Assembly: GCA_000169995.1 (NCBI GenBank)
Contig: AAZW01000029.1
Coordinates: forward strand, 1 to 58,688
From: Vibrionales bacterium SWAT-3
Lineage (GTDB): Bacteria; Pseudomonadota; Gammaproteobacteria; Enterobacterales; Vibrionaceae
Direction of reading: 5' to 3'
Length of the DNA: 58,688 bases
The position numbers were made by a program, and so were the translations under genes. Every line of letters starts with the position of its first letter. Within the stretch, counting starts at the first letter, position 1. Below, piece by piece: positions 27,402 to 36,765 of this stretch. The notes under the pieces were generated by a model. That model did no database searches, had not been told where the DNA came from, and worked only from the letters and a program-made list of their open reading frames with translations.

Positions 27402-27623
27402 ATGGTTGACGCAATATCATTAGTGCCAGAACTCGAAGAGTTCATACTCAATGAACACACCCCGTTTAAGGTAGTTAACCCTAATAATCTACCGTCAAAA
27501 ACGCAGGCAGCAATGGATGAATTTATGACCGGAAAATCCGTTCCACATGCTGTATATATCTATTCTCACGACTATAGATTATTCCGACACTTAGTTATTT
27601 CAGGAAAAATAACCATCAAATAA
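27402..27623 (+). CDS. Small hypothetical protein coupled to the ParB-like gene
   Basis: Unrecognised protein of about 73 aa (MVDAISLVPELEEFILN...). The ATG at 27402 is 2 bp beyond the previous stop; a GTG at 27396 would overlap that stop. This tight spacing suggests coupling with the ParB-like gene. No membrane segment or motif is visible. It ends in front of a bidirectional terminator facing hsdR. Confidence 0.6.
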   Translation: MVDAISLVPELEEFILNEHTPFKVVNPNNLPSKTQAAMDEFMTGKSVPHAVYIYSHDYRLFRHLVISGKITIK

Positions 27624-27630
27624 TAGACAC

Positions 27631-27662
27631 GGAGATGACAGATTATGTGTTCCGTCATCTCC
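27631..27662. terminator. Bidirectional hairpin between the small ORF and hsdR
   Basis: Perfect 9-bp stem GGAGATGAC ... GTCATCTCC with a 14-nt loop and TTATTT after it on the plus side. It lies between two convergent genes. Confidence 0.75.
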
Positions 27663-27670
27663 TTATTTGA

Positions 27671-30600
27671 TTAGCTATACCACCCATCAGCCAAAACCTC
27701 AGCCTGCTCTAACACAAGCTTAATCGCCTCTTCAGCCGCATCAGGTGGGTACTTCCATCTGCGCAGCAGTCGGCGAACTAGGTTACGCATACGAGCACGA
27801 ACACTTTCCCGCTTCTGCCAATCTACCGTTGCAGACTTACGAAGCTGATGAGTCAGCTCGATAGCAAGCTTACGTAGGTTGTCAGCCCCTAACTCTCGAA
27901 CCGAAGACTCGTTTTCGACCAAAGCTCGATAGAACGCAATCTCATCAACAGATAGGTTTAACCTATCCAACAAGGCTGCATCTTCTTGCATCTCTTTCGC
28001 CCATTGAATCAGCTCTTCAATAACCTGAGCCGTTTCAATGTTGCGGTTGTGATACTTTTGAAGTGTAGTCATGATGCGATCAGAGTATTTTTTTTCCTGA
28101 ATCACATCATTTTTCATTCGAGCTTTCACCTCATCACGTAGTAGCTTTTCTAGTAGCTCTACTGCAAGGTTCTTCTCTTTCATATTCTTGACGTCTTCAA
28201 GGAACTCTTCTGACAGCAAACCAATATTGGGTTTGTCTAGCCCGACCATTGAAAAGATATCATCAACGCCATCTGCAACAACCGCATTATTGAGAATTTG
28301 CTTAAGAGCGGTATTACGCTCTTCGTCGGTACGCTTTTTATCAACTGTTGAGTGCTTGATAAATGCAGCTTTTATCGCGGAGTAAAAAGCAATTTCGTTC
28401 TTGTAGCCACGAGTTTCGTCCATGGTGTTACATAGCGAGTATGCCTTGGTAAGCGCAGCCATGACATCAAGGAAGCGTCGTTTACCATCTCGAACTTCTT
28501 TACCATTGCTATCGTTATGGGACAGGCCGGATAAATGGTTCACAGCACCGGGCAGTAATCGAAGTGCGTCGGTTTCAAAGTCAGGTCGATAATTGAAGGT
28601 GTGACCATCGACAGGTGTTGCGAACATGCCTCGAATGATATCGACCTTTTCCATCAGCACCGCAAAGGCTTCTGCTGTGTCTACAGTTGGCTGACCTTTA
28701 CCCTGACTATTGGTATAAGTCTTGAGAGCATTCTTCAGCTCGTTAGCAATACCGATGTAATCCACCACTAAGCCACCGGGTTTGTCTTTAAACACACGGT
28801 TTACTCGGGCGATAGCCTGCATCAGATTGTGCCCTTTCATTGGTTTGTCGATATACATCGTGTGACAGCATGGTGCATCGAAGCCAGTTAGCCACATGTC
28901 ACGTACAATCACCAATTGAAGTTCGTCTTCAGTATCTTTGTAACGCTTCTCAAACAGCTTTTTTGTTTTCTTATCATGAATATGAGGCTGCATCTTTTCT
29001 TTGTCTGATGCACTACCTGTCATAACGATTTTGATTGCCCCTTTTTCAGGATCCTCGTTATGCCACTCTGGTTTAATTGCCACGATAGCATCATACAGGT
29101 CGACACAGATCTCACGGCTCATAGCTACAATCATCGCCTTGCCGGGAAATGTAGAAGTACGGGTTGTAAAATGATTAACGAGATCTTTTGCCACTTGCTG
29201 TATACGAGGCTCAGCACCAACAAGCTTCTCTAACGCAGCCCATTGTGATTTGATTTTTTCACGGTCTGCGGTCTCTTCATCTTCACCAATTTCATCCTCT
29301 ACTTCATCGTTAAGAGCTTCGATCTTGTCCTGATTGATATCAAGCTTTGCTAGGCGTGATTCGTAGTAAATCGGAACGGTTGCACCATCATCAACGGCAT
29401 CTTGAATATCATAGATTGATACGTACTCGCCAAACACTCCACGAGTGTCTTTGTCATCCATGGCGATAGGAGTCCCTGTAAAGCCAATGAACGAGGCATA
29501 AGGCAGAGCATCACGCATGTACTTAGAATAACCAAAAACGTACTTGTGAGCTTTTACAGCGCCATTTTCGTCCTTTACTTCAACAAGTTTGGATTTATTA
29601 CCATACTGACTTCGATGTGCCTCATCCGAAACGACAACAATATTTGCTCGCTCCGATAGAACTGGGTGTTCGGTTTCATCGGCTAAAAGTGCAAATTTTT
29701 GAATGGTGGTGAAAATGATGCCGCCTGATTGACGATTAAGTAATAGTTCTCGCAGGGCATCACGATCATCAGCTTGCTGTGGGATCTGTTTGAGCGTCTC
29801 TTGCGCCATGCCGAACGTGTTATAGAGCTGACCGTCCAAATCATTGCGGTCTGTGACGACAACAATCGTTGGGTTGTTCATAGTTGGCTGTTGAAGCAGT
29901 TTGCTGGCATAGCACACCATTGAGATACTCTTACCACTGCCTTGAGTGTGCCAAACCACACCAGCCTTACCACTTCCGGATTTAATTTTGTCTAAGCCTT
30001 TTGTCGCCTGTACCTGATATTTTGCAATGTTGTCAGCAACTAAAGGTAAGTTGGCATCGGCTTGCTTCGCTTTTACTGTTGCTTCTACTGCCGCTCGAAC
30101 TGCGTGAAATTGGTGGTAACCAGCGATCTTCTTGATGATTTTGTCGTTGTCAGTTTCAAATAAGACAAAGTAGCGAATGTAATCAAGCAATAAATCAGGT
30201 TTAAAGAATCCCTTTACGACAGTTTCAAGCTGGTAATCCCAAAGCGGTTTATCATCTTCACCAGAAACGGTTTTCCAAGGTAAAAAACGTTCTTTGTTGG
30301 CGGTAAGAGAACCTATCCGAGCAGTCCAACCATCACTGACGACTAACGACTCGTTAAATGCAAACAGATCAGGGATCTCATCTTTGTAGGTTTGTAGCTG
30401 GTTGTATGCGTTCCAAATATCGGCATGTTCATCTGCTAGGTTCTTCAACTCAACAACTGAGATAGGAAGGCCATTAATAAACACCACCACATCTGGTCGG
30501 CGATTGCCCTTGATGCCAGTAATAGTAAGCTGATTAACAACTAGGAACTCATTGTTATCTGGATTAATAAAATCCATTAAGCGAGCATGGGTATGTTTTG

Positions 30601-30925
30601 GAGTTAATTGACCATCTTCAATGATAGTGTATTCAACAGGCACCCCCTCAATCAAAAGCTTATGGAATGCTCGGTTGTTTTTGATAAGCACAGGTGTATC
30701 AGGTGTGCTTACTGTGTTCACAACCTGATTGAGAGTCTCTTCTGGCAATTCAGGGTTCAGTATCTCTAGCTGACTAAGCAAACGCTGTTTTAGAACTACC
30801 TGATGATAGTCATCACGCTCAGGAGCATCTCCATCCGGTGCGATGTCATAGCCATTTTTATATTGGTAGCCAAGCTCTTTAAACCAATCAAGGCATTGTT
30901 GTTCTAGTTGGTCTTCTGTGATCAT
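27671..30925 (-). CDS. hsdR: Type I restriction enzyme R subunit (HsdR)
   Basis: Motor and nuclease subunit of a type I restriction-modification complex. At 1084 aa it is full length. The N-terminal nuclease has RRPDVVVFINGLPISVVELKN (PD-ExK type). The superfamily 2 helicase motor follows: Walker A in HTQGSGKSISMVC, DEAH box in VVVSDEAHRSQYG, motif III in GFTGTPI. A C-terminal helical domain is expected to bind the methylase. The island has no hsdM and only truncated hsdS, so this subunit probably cannot form a working complex from local genes. It is the last gene of a minus-strand row: hsdS remnants, orf274, the COG2958-like gene, hsdR. Confidence 0.95.
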   Translation of the reverse strand: MITEDQLEQQCLDWFKELGYQYKNGYDIAPDGDAPERDDYHQVVLKQRLLSQLEILNPELPEETLNQVVNTVSTPDTPVLIKNNRAFHKLLIEGVPVEYTIIEDGQLTPKHTHARLMDFINPDNNEFLVVNQLTITGIKGNRRPDVVVFINGLPISVVELKNLADEHADIWNAYNQLQTYKDEIPDLFAFNESLVVSDGWTARIGSLTANKERFLPWKTVSGEDDKPLWDYQLETVVKGFFKPDLLLDYIRYFVLFETDNDKIIKKIAGYHQFHAVRAAVEATVKAKQADANLPLVADNIAKYQVQATKGLDKIKSGSGKAGVVWHTQGSGKSISMVCYASKLLQQPTMNNPTIVVVTDRNDLDGQLYNTFGMAQETLKQIPQQADDRDALRELLLNRQSGGIIFTTIQKFALLADETEHPVLSERANIVVVSDEAHRSQYGNKSKLVEVKDENGAVKAHKYVFGYSKYMRDALPYASFIGFTGTPIAMDDKDTRGVFGEYVSIYDIQDAVDDGATVPIYYESRLAKLDINQDKIEALNDEVEDEIGEDEETADREKIKSQWAALEKLVGAEPRIQQVAKDLVNHFTTRTSTFPGKAMIVAMSREICVDLYDAIVAIKPEWHNEDPEKGAIKIVMTGSASDKEKMQPHIHDKKTKKLFEKRYKDTEDELQLVIVRDMWLTGFDAPCCHTMYIDKPMKGHNLMQAIARVNRVFKDKPGGLVVDYIGIANELKNALKTYTNSQGKGQPTVDTAEAFAVLMEKVDIIRGMFATPVDGHTFNYRPDFETDALRLLPGAVNHLSGLSHNDSNGKEVRDGKRRFLDVMAALTKAYSLCNTMDETRGYKNEIAFYSAIKAAFIKHSTVDKKRTDEERNTALKQILNNAVVADGVDDIFSMVGLDKPNIGLLSEEFLEDVKNMKEKNLAVELLEKLLRDEVKARMKNDVIQEKKYSDRIMTTLQKYHNRNIETAQVIEELIQWAKEMQEDAALLDRLNLSVDEIAFYRALVENESSVRELGADNLRKLAIELTHQLRKSATVDWQKRESVRARMRNLVRRLLRRWKYPPDAAEEAIKLVLEQAEVLADGWYS

Positions 30926-30941
30926 TAAGCCTTTATCCTAG

Positions 30942-31871
30942 TTATTTGTTCCATGCACTCTTAATCAAACGTCCGGTTTGGTTATAAATTCCAACCTGCT
31001 CTACGTAGTGGTGGAAATCCCTATTTTCAGTGACTATTCGGTTTGCAGATTGCCAATCGACGTTGACTCTTTCTTGAGCTGGAATGAGTATTTGGCTATC
31101 AAACAAAGATTCAGTATCAAGGATCAGCACGCCAATCCCGTGTAAACTCGACAGCATTTGCAGCTCACCTTCTACGTCGCTATTTAGACCAGTCGCCACA
31201 AGATAGCCGAAATTTGCCCAACTCGAATTTGATACCGCTTGGAAAAAGTATTTTCGTACATTGCCTTTGGTAAGGTGCTTCTTCACTTCAAAAGACCAAA
31301 GCCGAACTGAGCTATGATTGCCACTGCGCACACAGCTTCTCACAATTTCATCCCAACCTTGGTCAAGCGGCTCTAACGCCACGATATCAGGATGTAGCCA
31401 GTGGTTACCCCCGTTGCCGTGAGAGTTTTTAGACTTACGCTCATCAATTCGCTGGCAGTAGAGACCCAGATCTTTACTGAGGTAGTCTATGAGCATAGGG
31501 TACAAGTCATGCTCACTGAAGCTTTGTGATACAAGGGGAGTGTCAATTTCCGGCTCATCGGCTTCGTCTTGGATATCATCAAGAGAAGGTAAATTAGGAT
31601 TCTCATCCCAATAATAGATTCTTGGGCGGGGTTTATCGCGAGTTGCTACATTGGCACACGCCTTTTGTGCTCTACGAGTCCGTTGTCCACCAACCTCGGC
31701 AGCCAACTGTGCAATCAAACGTTCTTCCGTATCGTAACGTGGGTTCGTTTGCTTCTCAGCGATTTCTTCTGGGTATCGAATTAAAAACTCTTTAGCCAAA
31801 TCCCGAGCAGTAAACTTCTTGTCGGGATTCGCCTTGAGCGTTTCGATAATCATTTCTACTCGGGTTGCCAT
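30942..31871 (-). CDS. COG2958/HrgA-like protein (helix-turn-helix plus nuclease-like domain)
   Basis: 309-aa protein. The N-terminal part (VEMIIETLKANPDKKFTARDLAKEFLIRYPEEI) looks like a winged-helix domain. The C-terminal part has a restriction-endonuclease-like pattern, with HPDIVALEP followed by LWSFEVKKHL (D ... ExK spacing). This organisation fits the COG2958/HrgA family, which is often found beside type I restriction genes. Whether it cuts DNA or regulates the locus is unknown. Its start overlaps the stop of the preceding gene by one base, and hsdR begins 16 bp downstream, so it belongs to the same operon. Confidence 0.65.
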   Translation of the reverse strand: MATRVEMIIETLKANPDKKFTARDLAKEFLIRYPEEIAEKQTNPRYDTEERLIAQLAAEVGGQRTRRAQKACANVATRDKPRPRIYYWDENPNLPSLDDIQDEADEPEIDTPLVSQSFSEHDLYPMLIDYLSKDLGLYCQRIDERKSKNSHGNGGNHWLHPDIVALEPLDQGWDEIVRSCVRSGNHSSVRLWSFEVKKHLTKGNVRKYFFQAVSNSSWANFGYLVATGLNSDVEGELQMLSSLHGIGVLILDTESLFDSQILIPAQERVNVDWQSANRIVTENRDFHHYVEQVGIYNQTGRLIKSAWNK

Positions 31872-32695
31872 TACTCGACCTCTGCTAATTCTTGAGCCTG
31901 TCCTAACTCGATTTCGCCGGAAAGCGAGTTAGAAAAGCTTTCGACTCCACTATCTGCAATCCAATCTTTGAGTGATATTCCTGTTCGACATTCAGGTGAA
32001 AAATAAATGAAGTCATCTCTATCTTTGTAGACCACACCGGATATAAAAGAGTTATCTTCGAAGAAACTACAACTGATAGGCTCTCCTTTTTTTGTCACTA
32101 ACGACATTTCCTGCCTACGACTACGCCCATCTCGATTGATTTCAATAACTGGTGACTCGTTAAATAAGACTGATGAAAAACGCTGATGTTCGAAGGGCAA
32201 ATGGTGAGTGTTGATTTGATCCGTGGACACTACGATTAAGCAATCGTCTGTAGGCGCAACAATCCCACGCTCTAAATAGTCTTTATATTTCCCAGATTTT
32301 GCAGCCAACACGCCAGTCAAACGTCTTTCGTAGTCAGGGTCTCTCAAAGAAGCAGATATCATGCAGGTTCTGCTTTTCTGCTCAACCTGTACATCTTTAT
32401 TTGGTGTGTCATTACCATTTGTTGGACACACGGCTTCTAACCAGATGCTATCGTTTCCTGATAATTTCTTAAGCTGAAAGTCTGGGCCTTCATCTGCGGA
32501 GTAAACATCAAAATTCAAGTCAATCAAGTACGCAGCGAGTTCCAACTCTAGAAGAGATTGCCAAGGCATACTTTTAGATTGAGATTCGAATTTGGAGTCC
32601 AATATTCCATCCTCATCTGACTTATAGTCACTAACAGACTCAAAAAGCTCTGTCAGGCGGACTTCTAGTCTTGAATAGTCAGGATGTACACTCAT
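31871..32695 (-). CDS. Hypothetical protein of the restriction locus, possible nuclease-like fold
   Basis: 274 aa, not recognised. The segment LLELELAAYLIDLNFDVYSADEGPDFQLKKLSGNDSIWLEAVCPT has the layout of a PD-(D/E)xK core (Glu, GPDF, then an IWLEA strand), but the usual final lysine is not obvious. The first 50 codons are repeated exactly in the upstream chimeric ORF because of a 773-bp tandem duplication. This is the only full copy. It sits between hsdS remnants and the COG2958-like gene with 1-bp overlaps on both sides. Confidence 0.6.
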   Translation of the reverse strand: MSVHPDYSRLEVRLTELFESVSDYKSDEDGILDSKFESQSKSMPWQSLLELELAAYLIDLNFDVYSADEGPDFQLKKLSGNDSIWLEAVCPTNGNDTPNKDVQVEQKSRTCMISASLRDPDYERRLTGVLAAKSGKYKDYLERGIVAPTDDCLIVVSTDQINTHHLPFEHQRFSSVLFNESPVIEINRDGRSRRQEMSLVTKKGEPISCSFFEDNSFISGVVYKDRDDFIYFSPECRTGISLKDWIADSGVESFSNSLSGEIELGQAQELAEVE

Positions 32696-33468
32696 TAGTC
32701 TGCCTCACTAGCAGGAAGCTCAATGTCGCCTGATAACAGTTTAGGAAGCAAGGTGTCACGTAATGCTGCTAGCTCTTCGTTCTCTAGGCGATTTTGGTTG
32801 GCTTTTTTCAGCATTGGCCCTGTGATTTCCCAGAATTTTTTAGCAATATCCCCTGTGGGAATTGCACATTCTGTTTCTGCAACAACAGCAGGTTTAATAG
32901 CTGGATAAGCACCGCCATCGGCTAATCGTGCGTATTCATCAATAGAATCATCATTCGTTGTCGCTAAATACACAAGTGACGACCAAAACTCTTCCTTAGG
33001 AGTTAGAACAGCAAAACCTGTACTACCCGTAAGCGGTTGCTCTGTTTGACCAATATATGCAAACGAGCGATTTCCGGGACGAACAGTACCAACAATAGTA
33101 TCTCCGGGATTCAAAACCCTTCTTGCTCGGGATGGCGCATCTTCGAATTCGTAAGAAGTAACCGACTCAATTACACCATTTTTGGTGTTTGCTAGGTCTA
33201 CATAATGAACTTCATCAGGATGTTTCTTCTTCGTCCACGATTTGCCATTGAGCTTCGCGATATCCGAAATAACACCCTTAGTCCAACCCTCTGGAATGCC
33301 TGTTTCGCTATCTAGCTTTTCTAGAAGAGATTGCCAAGGCATACTTTTAGATTGAGATTCGAATTTGGAGTCCAATATTCCATCCTCATCTGACTTATAG
33401 TCACTAACAGACTCAAAAAGCTCTGTCAGGCGGACTTCTAGTCTTGAATAGTCAGGATGTACACTCAT
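32695..33468 (-). CDS. Chimeric ORF: orf274 N-terminus fused to HsdS C-terminal part
   Basis: 257 aa produced by the tandem duplication. Residues 1-50 equal the start of orf274 (MSVHPDYSRLEVRLTELFES...). From KLDSETGIPEGWTKG onward the sequence is a type I specificity subunit: one target-recognition domain followed by the conserved helix (RLENEELAALRDTLLPKLLSGDIELP). The join happens to be in frame, so the protein may be made. A single recognition domain with a foreign N-terminus would be a half-HsdS; such half-subunits can sometimes dimerise, but no HsdM is present to partner it. Confidence 0.8.
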   Translation of the reverse strand: MSVHPDYSRLEVRLTELFESVSDYKSDEDGILDSKFESQSKSMPWQSLLEKLDSETGIPEGWTKGVISDIAKLNGKSWTKKKHPDEVHYVDLANTKNGVIESVTSYEFEDAPSRARRVLNPGDTIVGTVRPGNRSFAYIGQTEQPLTGSTGFAVLTPKEEFWSSLVYLATTNDDSIDEYARLADGGAYPAIKPAVVAETECAIPTGDIAKKFWEITGPMLKKANQNRLENEELAALRDTLLPKLLSGDIELPASEAD

Positions 33469-34093
33469 TAGTCTGCCTCACTAGCAGGAAGCTCAATGTC
33501 GCCTGATAACAGTTTAGGAAGCAAGGTGTCACGTAATGCTGCTAGCTCTTCGTTCTCTAGGCGATTTTGGTTGGCTTTTTTCAGCATTGGCCCTGTGATT
33601 TCCCAGAATTTTTTAGCAATATCCCCTGTGGGAATTGCACATTCTGTTTCTGCAACAACAGCAGGTTTAATAGCTGGATAAGCACCGCCATCGGCTAATC
33701 GTGCGTATTCATCAATAGAATCATCATTCGTTGTCGCTAAATACACAAGTGACGACCAAAACTCTTCCTTAGGAGTTAGAACAGCAAAACCTGTACTACC
33801 CGTAAGCGGTTGCTCTGTTTGACCAATATATGCAAACGAGCGATTTCCGGGACGAACAGTACCAACAATAGTATCTCCGGGATTCAAAACCCTTCTTGCT
33901 CGGGATGGCGCATCTTCGAATTCGTAAGAAGTAACCGACTCAATTACACCATTTTTGGTGTTTGCTAGGTCTACATAATGAACTTCATCAGGATGTTTCT
34001 TCTTCGTCCACGATTTGCCATTGAGCTTCGCGATATCCGAAATAACACCCTTAGTCCAACCCTCTGGAATGCCTGTTTCGCTATCTAGCTTTT
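33468..34093 (-). pseudogene. hsdS: 5'-truncated hsdS remnant
   Basis: Encodes the same HsdS C-terminal portion as the chimeric ORF, from LDSETGIPEGWTKG to the end, but without its 5' half. Directly upstream in frame is a TAA stop, so there is no normal start. An internal alternative start at 33887 would give 139 aa. The first target-recognition domain and the entire hsdM gene that should precede it are missing. Directly upstream lies the start of the RloC-like gene on the opposite strand, so a deletion or inversion breakpoint falls at about 34,093-34,117. Confidence 0.85.
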
Positions 34094-34117
34094 AGAAAAC
34101 AAAAGAGGTGTAATTCT

Positions 34118-35672
34118 GTGATTCGCTCATTAAAACTTGCAAGCGTAGCTACATATGATGCGTCAGGTGTACAAATATCTGATCTAAAAAAAATCAACTT
34201 TATCTATGGAGCCAACGGCTGTGGTAAAACGACGGCTTCGACTTATATAAGCCAACCGGATGATGACAAATACCAAAATTGTCAAATTGTTTGGGATAAT
34301 GAGCGACCTGTAAGTTCACTAGTTTATAACAAAGCATTCAGAGATAAGAACTTTGGTTCAACTAATATCGCTGGCGTCTTTACTCTAGGCCAAGCAACAA
34401 CCGAACAAATTGACGCGATAAAAAGCAAAAAAAGCGAACAACAAAACGAACAGCATCAAATTGCACGCCTTTCTACTACCTTAGAACAACAAGAAGTAAC
34501 ACTGAATGAGGCTGAAAAAGATATTACTGACCGCTGTTGGAAAATATTTAAGTCTTTTGAATCTGAATTTCGCTCTGCACTAACTGGCTCAATCGGTAGC
34601 AAAGTGAGATTTCGAGACAAGATGCTCTCTGAACTTAAAAATGTCTCCGTAGATTTATTATCACTCGAAGAGTTAACAATTAAGGGAAAGACTCTGCTTG
34701 GAGATAAACCACCAGTTTACCCCTTACTTACTTCTATAACCGGTGAAGCTCTATTAATTGTTGAAAAAAATGACATTTGGTCAAAAATCATTGTTGGTAA
34801 ATCAGACGTTGCGATATCAGAGCTAATCACACACCTTGGCAACAATGACTGGGTGAACCAAGGCCGTCGCTATGTAAGCGATAGCAGTCATTGCCCATTT
34901 TGCCAAAAAGAAACTATTGACGATGAATTTAGGAATGAGCTTGAGAAGTATTTTGATGACACATTCTTAAGAGATGTTGAACAAGTCAGAGCGTTGGAAA
35001 GTTCATATCGCTTGTCAGCAGACCGCTTACTAGAAAACTTTCAAAGTACGCTAGCTACAGAGAAAGCCAATGCCAATTCAACTTTAAATACAGACCTATT
35101 TCAAACTCATTTAACTTCTTTGGAAAACATACTAAAATCCAACCACTTAGAGTTTATTTCAAAATCAGAAAAGGCTAGTTTGCAAGTTGAAATCACCAGT
35201 TCTCATGAAGAAGTGATGGCAATAAACAGCTTGATAGAAGAAGCAAATGAAGTTTTGCGTGCACATAATAAATTAGCGCAAGATTTTGACTCTGAACTAA
35301 CAACTTTTGTTAAGGAAATCTGGCGTTTTCTTACATCAAAAATAGAAGATGACCTAAAGAAGTACAGTAAGGCATCAAAAGGAAAAAAAGTAGCTATAAC
35401 AAAAATTTCAGAACAGATTAAACAGCGAGAAGCTAAGGAAATTAGCCTAACTCAAGAAATCAAAAACCTTAGTCGCAATATGACAAGCGTTCAGCCAACG
35501 GTGAATGAAATTAACAAGTTACTTATTGGATTTGGCTTTTTGAATTTCAGAATAGCGCCCTCTCTAAGCCTTCCTAATCATTATTGCATTGAGCGTCTCA
35601 ATGGTGAGCAAGTTAAAGATACCCTAAGTGAGGGAGAGGTAACCTTCATAACATTTCTTTATTTCTATCAAC
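34118..35672 (+). pseudogene. rloC: RloC/PrrC-like anticodon nuclease, 5' part (interrupted by IS)
   Basis: N-terminal 518 codons of an AAA_13-type ATPase. Walker A is YGANGCGKTTAS (residues 30-41). A long coiled coil contains a CPFC (Cys 259 and 262), the zinc-hook signature that separates RloC from PrrC. The ABC signature is KDTLSEGEVTFITFLYF. Translation runs into the IS and stops at 35767. When IS903-group and ISAs1 copies and one copy of each target duplication are removed (34118-35672 + 36736-36765 + 38010-38671), the frame is open for 748 residues, close to normal RloC size. RloC cleaves tRNA anticodons in response to DNA damage or phage attack and is often linked to type I restriction loci. 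Family is inferred from motifs. Confidence 0.85.
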
Positions 35673-36726
35673 GGCTTTGTTGCGTAATTCAGTTTAGAGA
35701 CAGAGCAGCCCCATTTCGTGCATTTCTTAGTCAATACGGCAAGTTTCAGGCATACCTAACCCAGTGAGCTTGTTCAACGCTTTTATCATCGCGTAAGTTT
35801 CTCCCACTTGTGCATTGTAATTTCTTAAACTTAAACGACCACCAAGTAACTGTTTAACTCGATACATCGCTGTTTCTGACAGGGAGCGTTTGTGGTAACC
35901 ATACCGCTCTTTCCAATACTTATTTGAGCCATATAACTTCTGGCAACCTACTGCGAGATTTCGGGGATGACCCCGCTCCCAGAAGGCAGCCCCTTCTCTT
36001 GGAGGAATAAGCGCAACGGCTCGCTTAATCTTAATTGCATCGTGACATGCTCTCGTATCATAAGCGCCATCACCAGACACCTCGTGGATACTTCGGCGAG
36101 TTTGTTTCAGTAAATTCGGGAGTACTTCTCCATCTGTAACTGTCGATAGACTTAGCTCGGCTGCAATAATTTCATGAGTGTTTGTATCCACGGCAATATG
36201 AAGTTTTCGCCAGACTCTACGTTTGCCATCTGTCCCGTGTTTTTTGACTTTCCATTCACCTTCGCCATAAGCCTTAAGGCCAGTCGCATCAATAGCTAGA
36301 TGTTGTATCGTACCTCTCGTTTTTGTCTTAAGTGAGACCTCAACTTGCTTGGCTCTACGACTGATGCAGGTGTAATGCGGACAACTTAACGGTACATGGG
36401 CTAACCTAAATATCGAGTTGATAAAACCTTGCAGCGCTCTTAATGGCATAGAAAAAACTCGTTTCACCATGAGGGCTGTCGTGATAGCTAAATCACTGAA
36501 CCGACGAGGCCTCCCGCGCTTATTCTGTTTGCTTTGCGTCCAGCCACTTATCGCTTCTTCATCAATCCAAAAGGTCAAAGAACCGCGGTTAATGAGTGAT
36601 TGGTTGTATTGCTTCCAGTTGGTTGTTTTGTAACGAGGTTTAGGCATAGGGCTACGAGAGGGAGTGAATATAGCTGATCAGATCGTAGGTTTTAGGTTTA
36701 GTTCCAATGAATTACGCAACAAAGCC
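35673..36726 (-). mobile_element. IS5-family (IS903 group) insertion sequence
   Basis: 1054 bp with perfect 18-bp terminal inverted repeats (GGCTTTGTTGCGTAATTC). It is flanked by a 9-bp target duplication TCTATCAAC (35,664-35,672 and 36,727-36,735), the length typical of the IS903 group. It carries one transposase gene and is complete. It interrupts the RloC-like gene after the codons for FLYFYQ. Confidence 0.96.
35727..36647 (-). CDS. IS5-family (IS903 group) transposase
   Basis: 306-aa DDE transposase. Catalytic residues are visible in AIDATGLK (first D), SGDGAYDTRACH (second D) and SLSETAMYR (E). It starts MPKPRYKTTNWKQYNQSL like other IS903 relatives and ends inside the left terminal region. 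The frame is intact, so the element may be active. Confidence 0.95.
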   Translation of the reverse strand: MPKPRYKTTNWKQYNQSLINRGSLTFWIDEEAISGWTQSKQNKRGRPRRFSDLAITTALMVKRVFSMPLRALQGFINSIFRLAHVPLSCPHYTCISRRAKQVEVSLKTKTRGTIQHLAIDATGLKAYGEGEWKVKKHGTDGKRRVWRKLHIAVDTNTHEIIAAELSLSTVTDGEVLPNLLKQTRRSIHEVSGDGAYDTRACHDAIKIKRAVALIPPREGAAFWERGHPRNLAVGCQKLYGSNKYWKERYGYHKRSLSETAMYRVKQLLGGRLSLRNYNAQVGETYAMIKALNKLTGLGMPETCRID

Positions 36727-36765
36727 TCTATCAACTTACCCGAGGCTCCTTCTCAGAAGAAGACA

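Larger units (their letters stand above)
32548..34093. repeat. Perfect 773-bp direct tandem duplication
   Basis: Copy 1 spans 32,548-33,320 and copy 2 spans 33,321-34,093. Each unit contains the 3' part of hsdS and the first 148 bp of orf274. Both protein frames are identical between copies, so the duplication is recent or kept homogeneous. The junction CTTTTCTAGAAG joins a truncated hsdS end to an orf274 segment with no shared repeat longer than one or two bases. Confidence 0.93.

Noticed and set aside
27671..34093. A complete, functional type I restriction-modification system
   Set aside because: No hsdM is present and hsdS is truncated, so only HsdR is complete.
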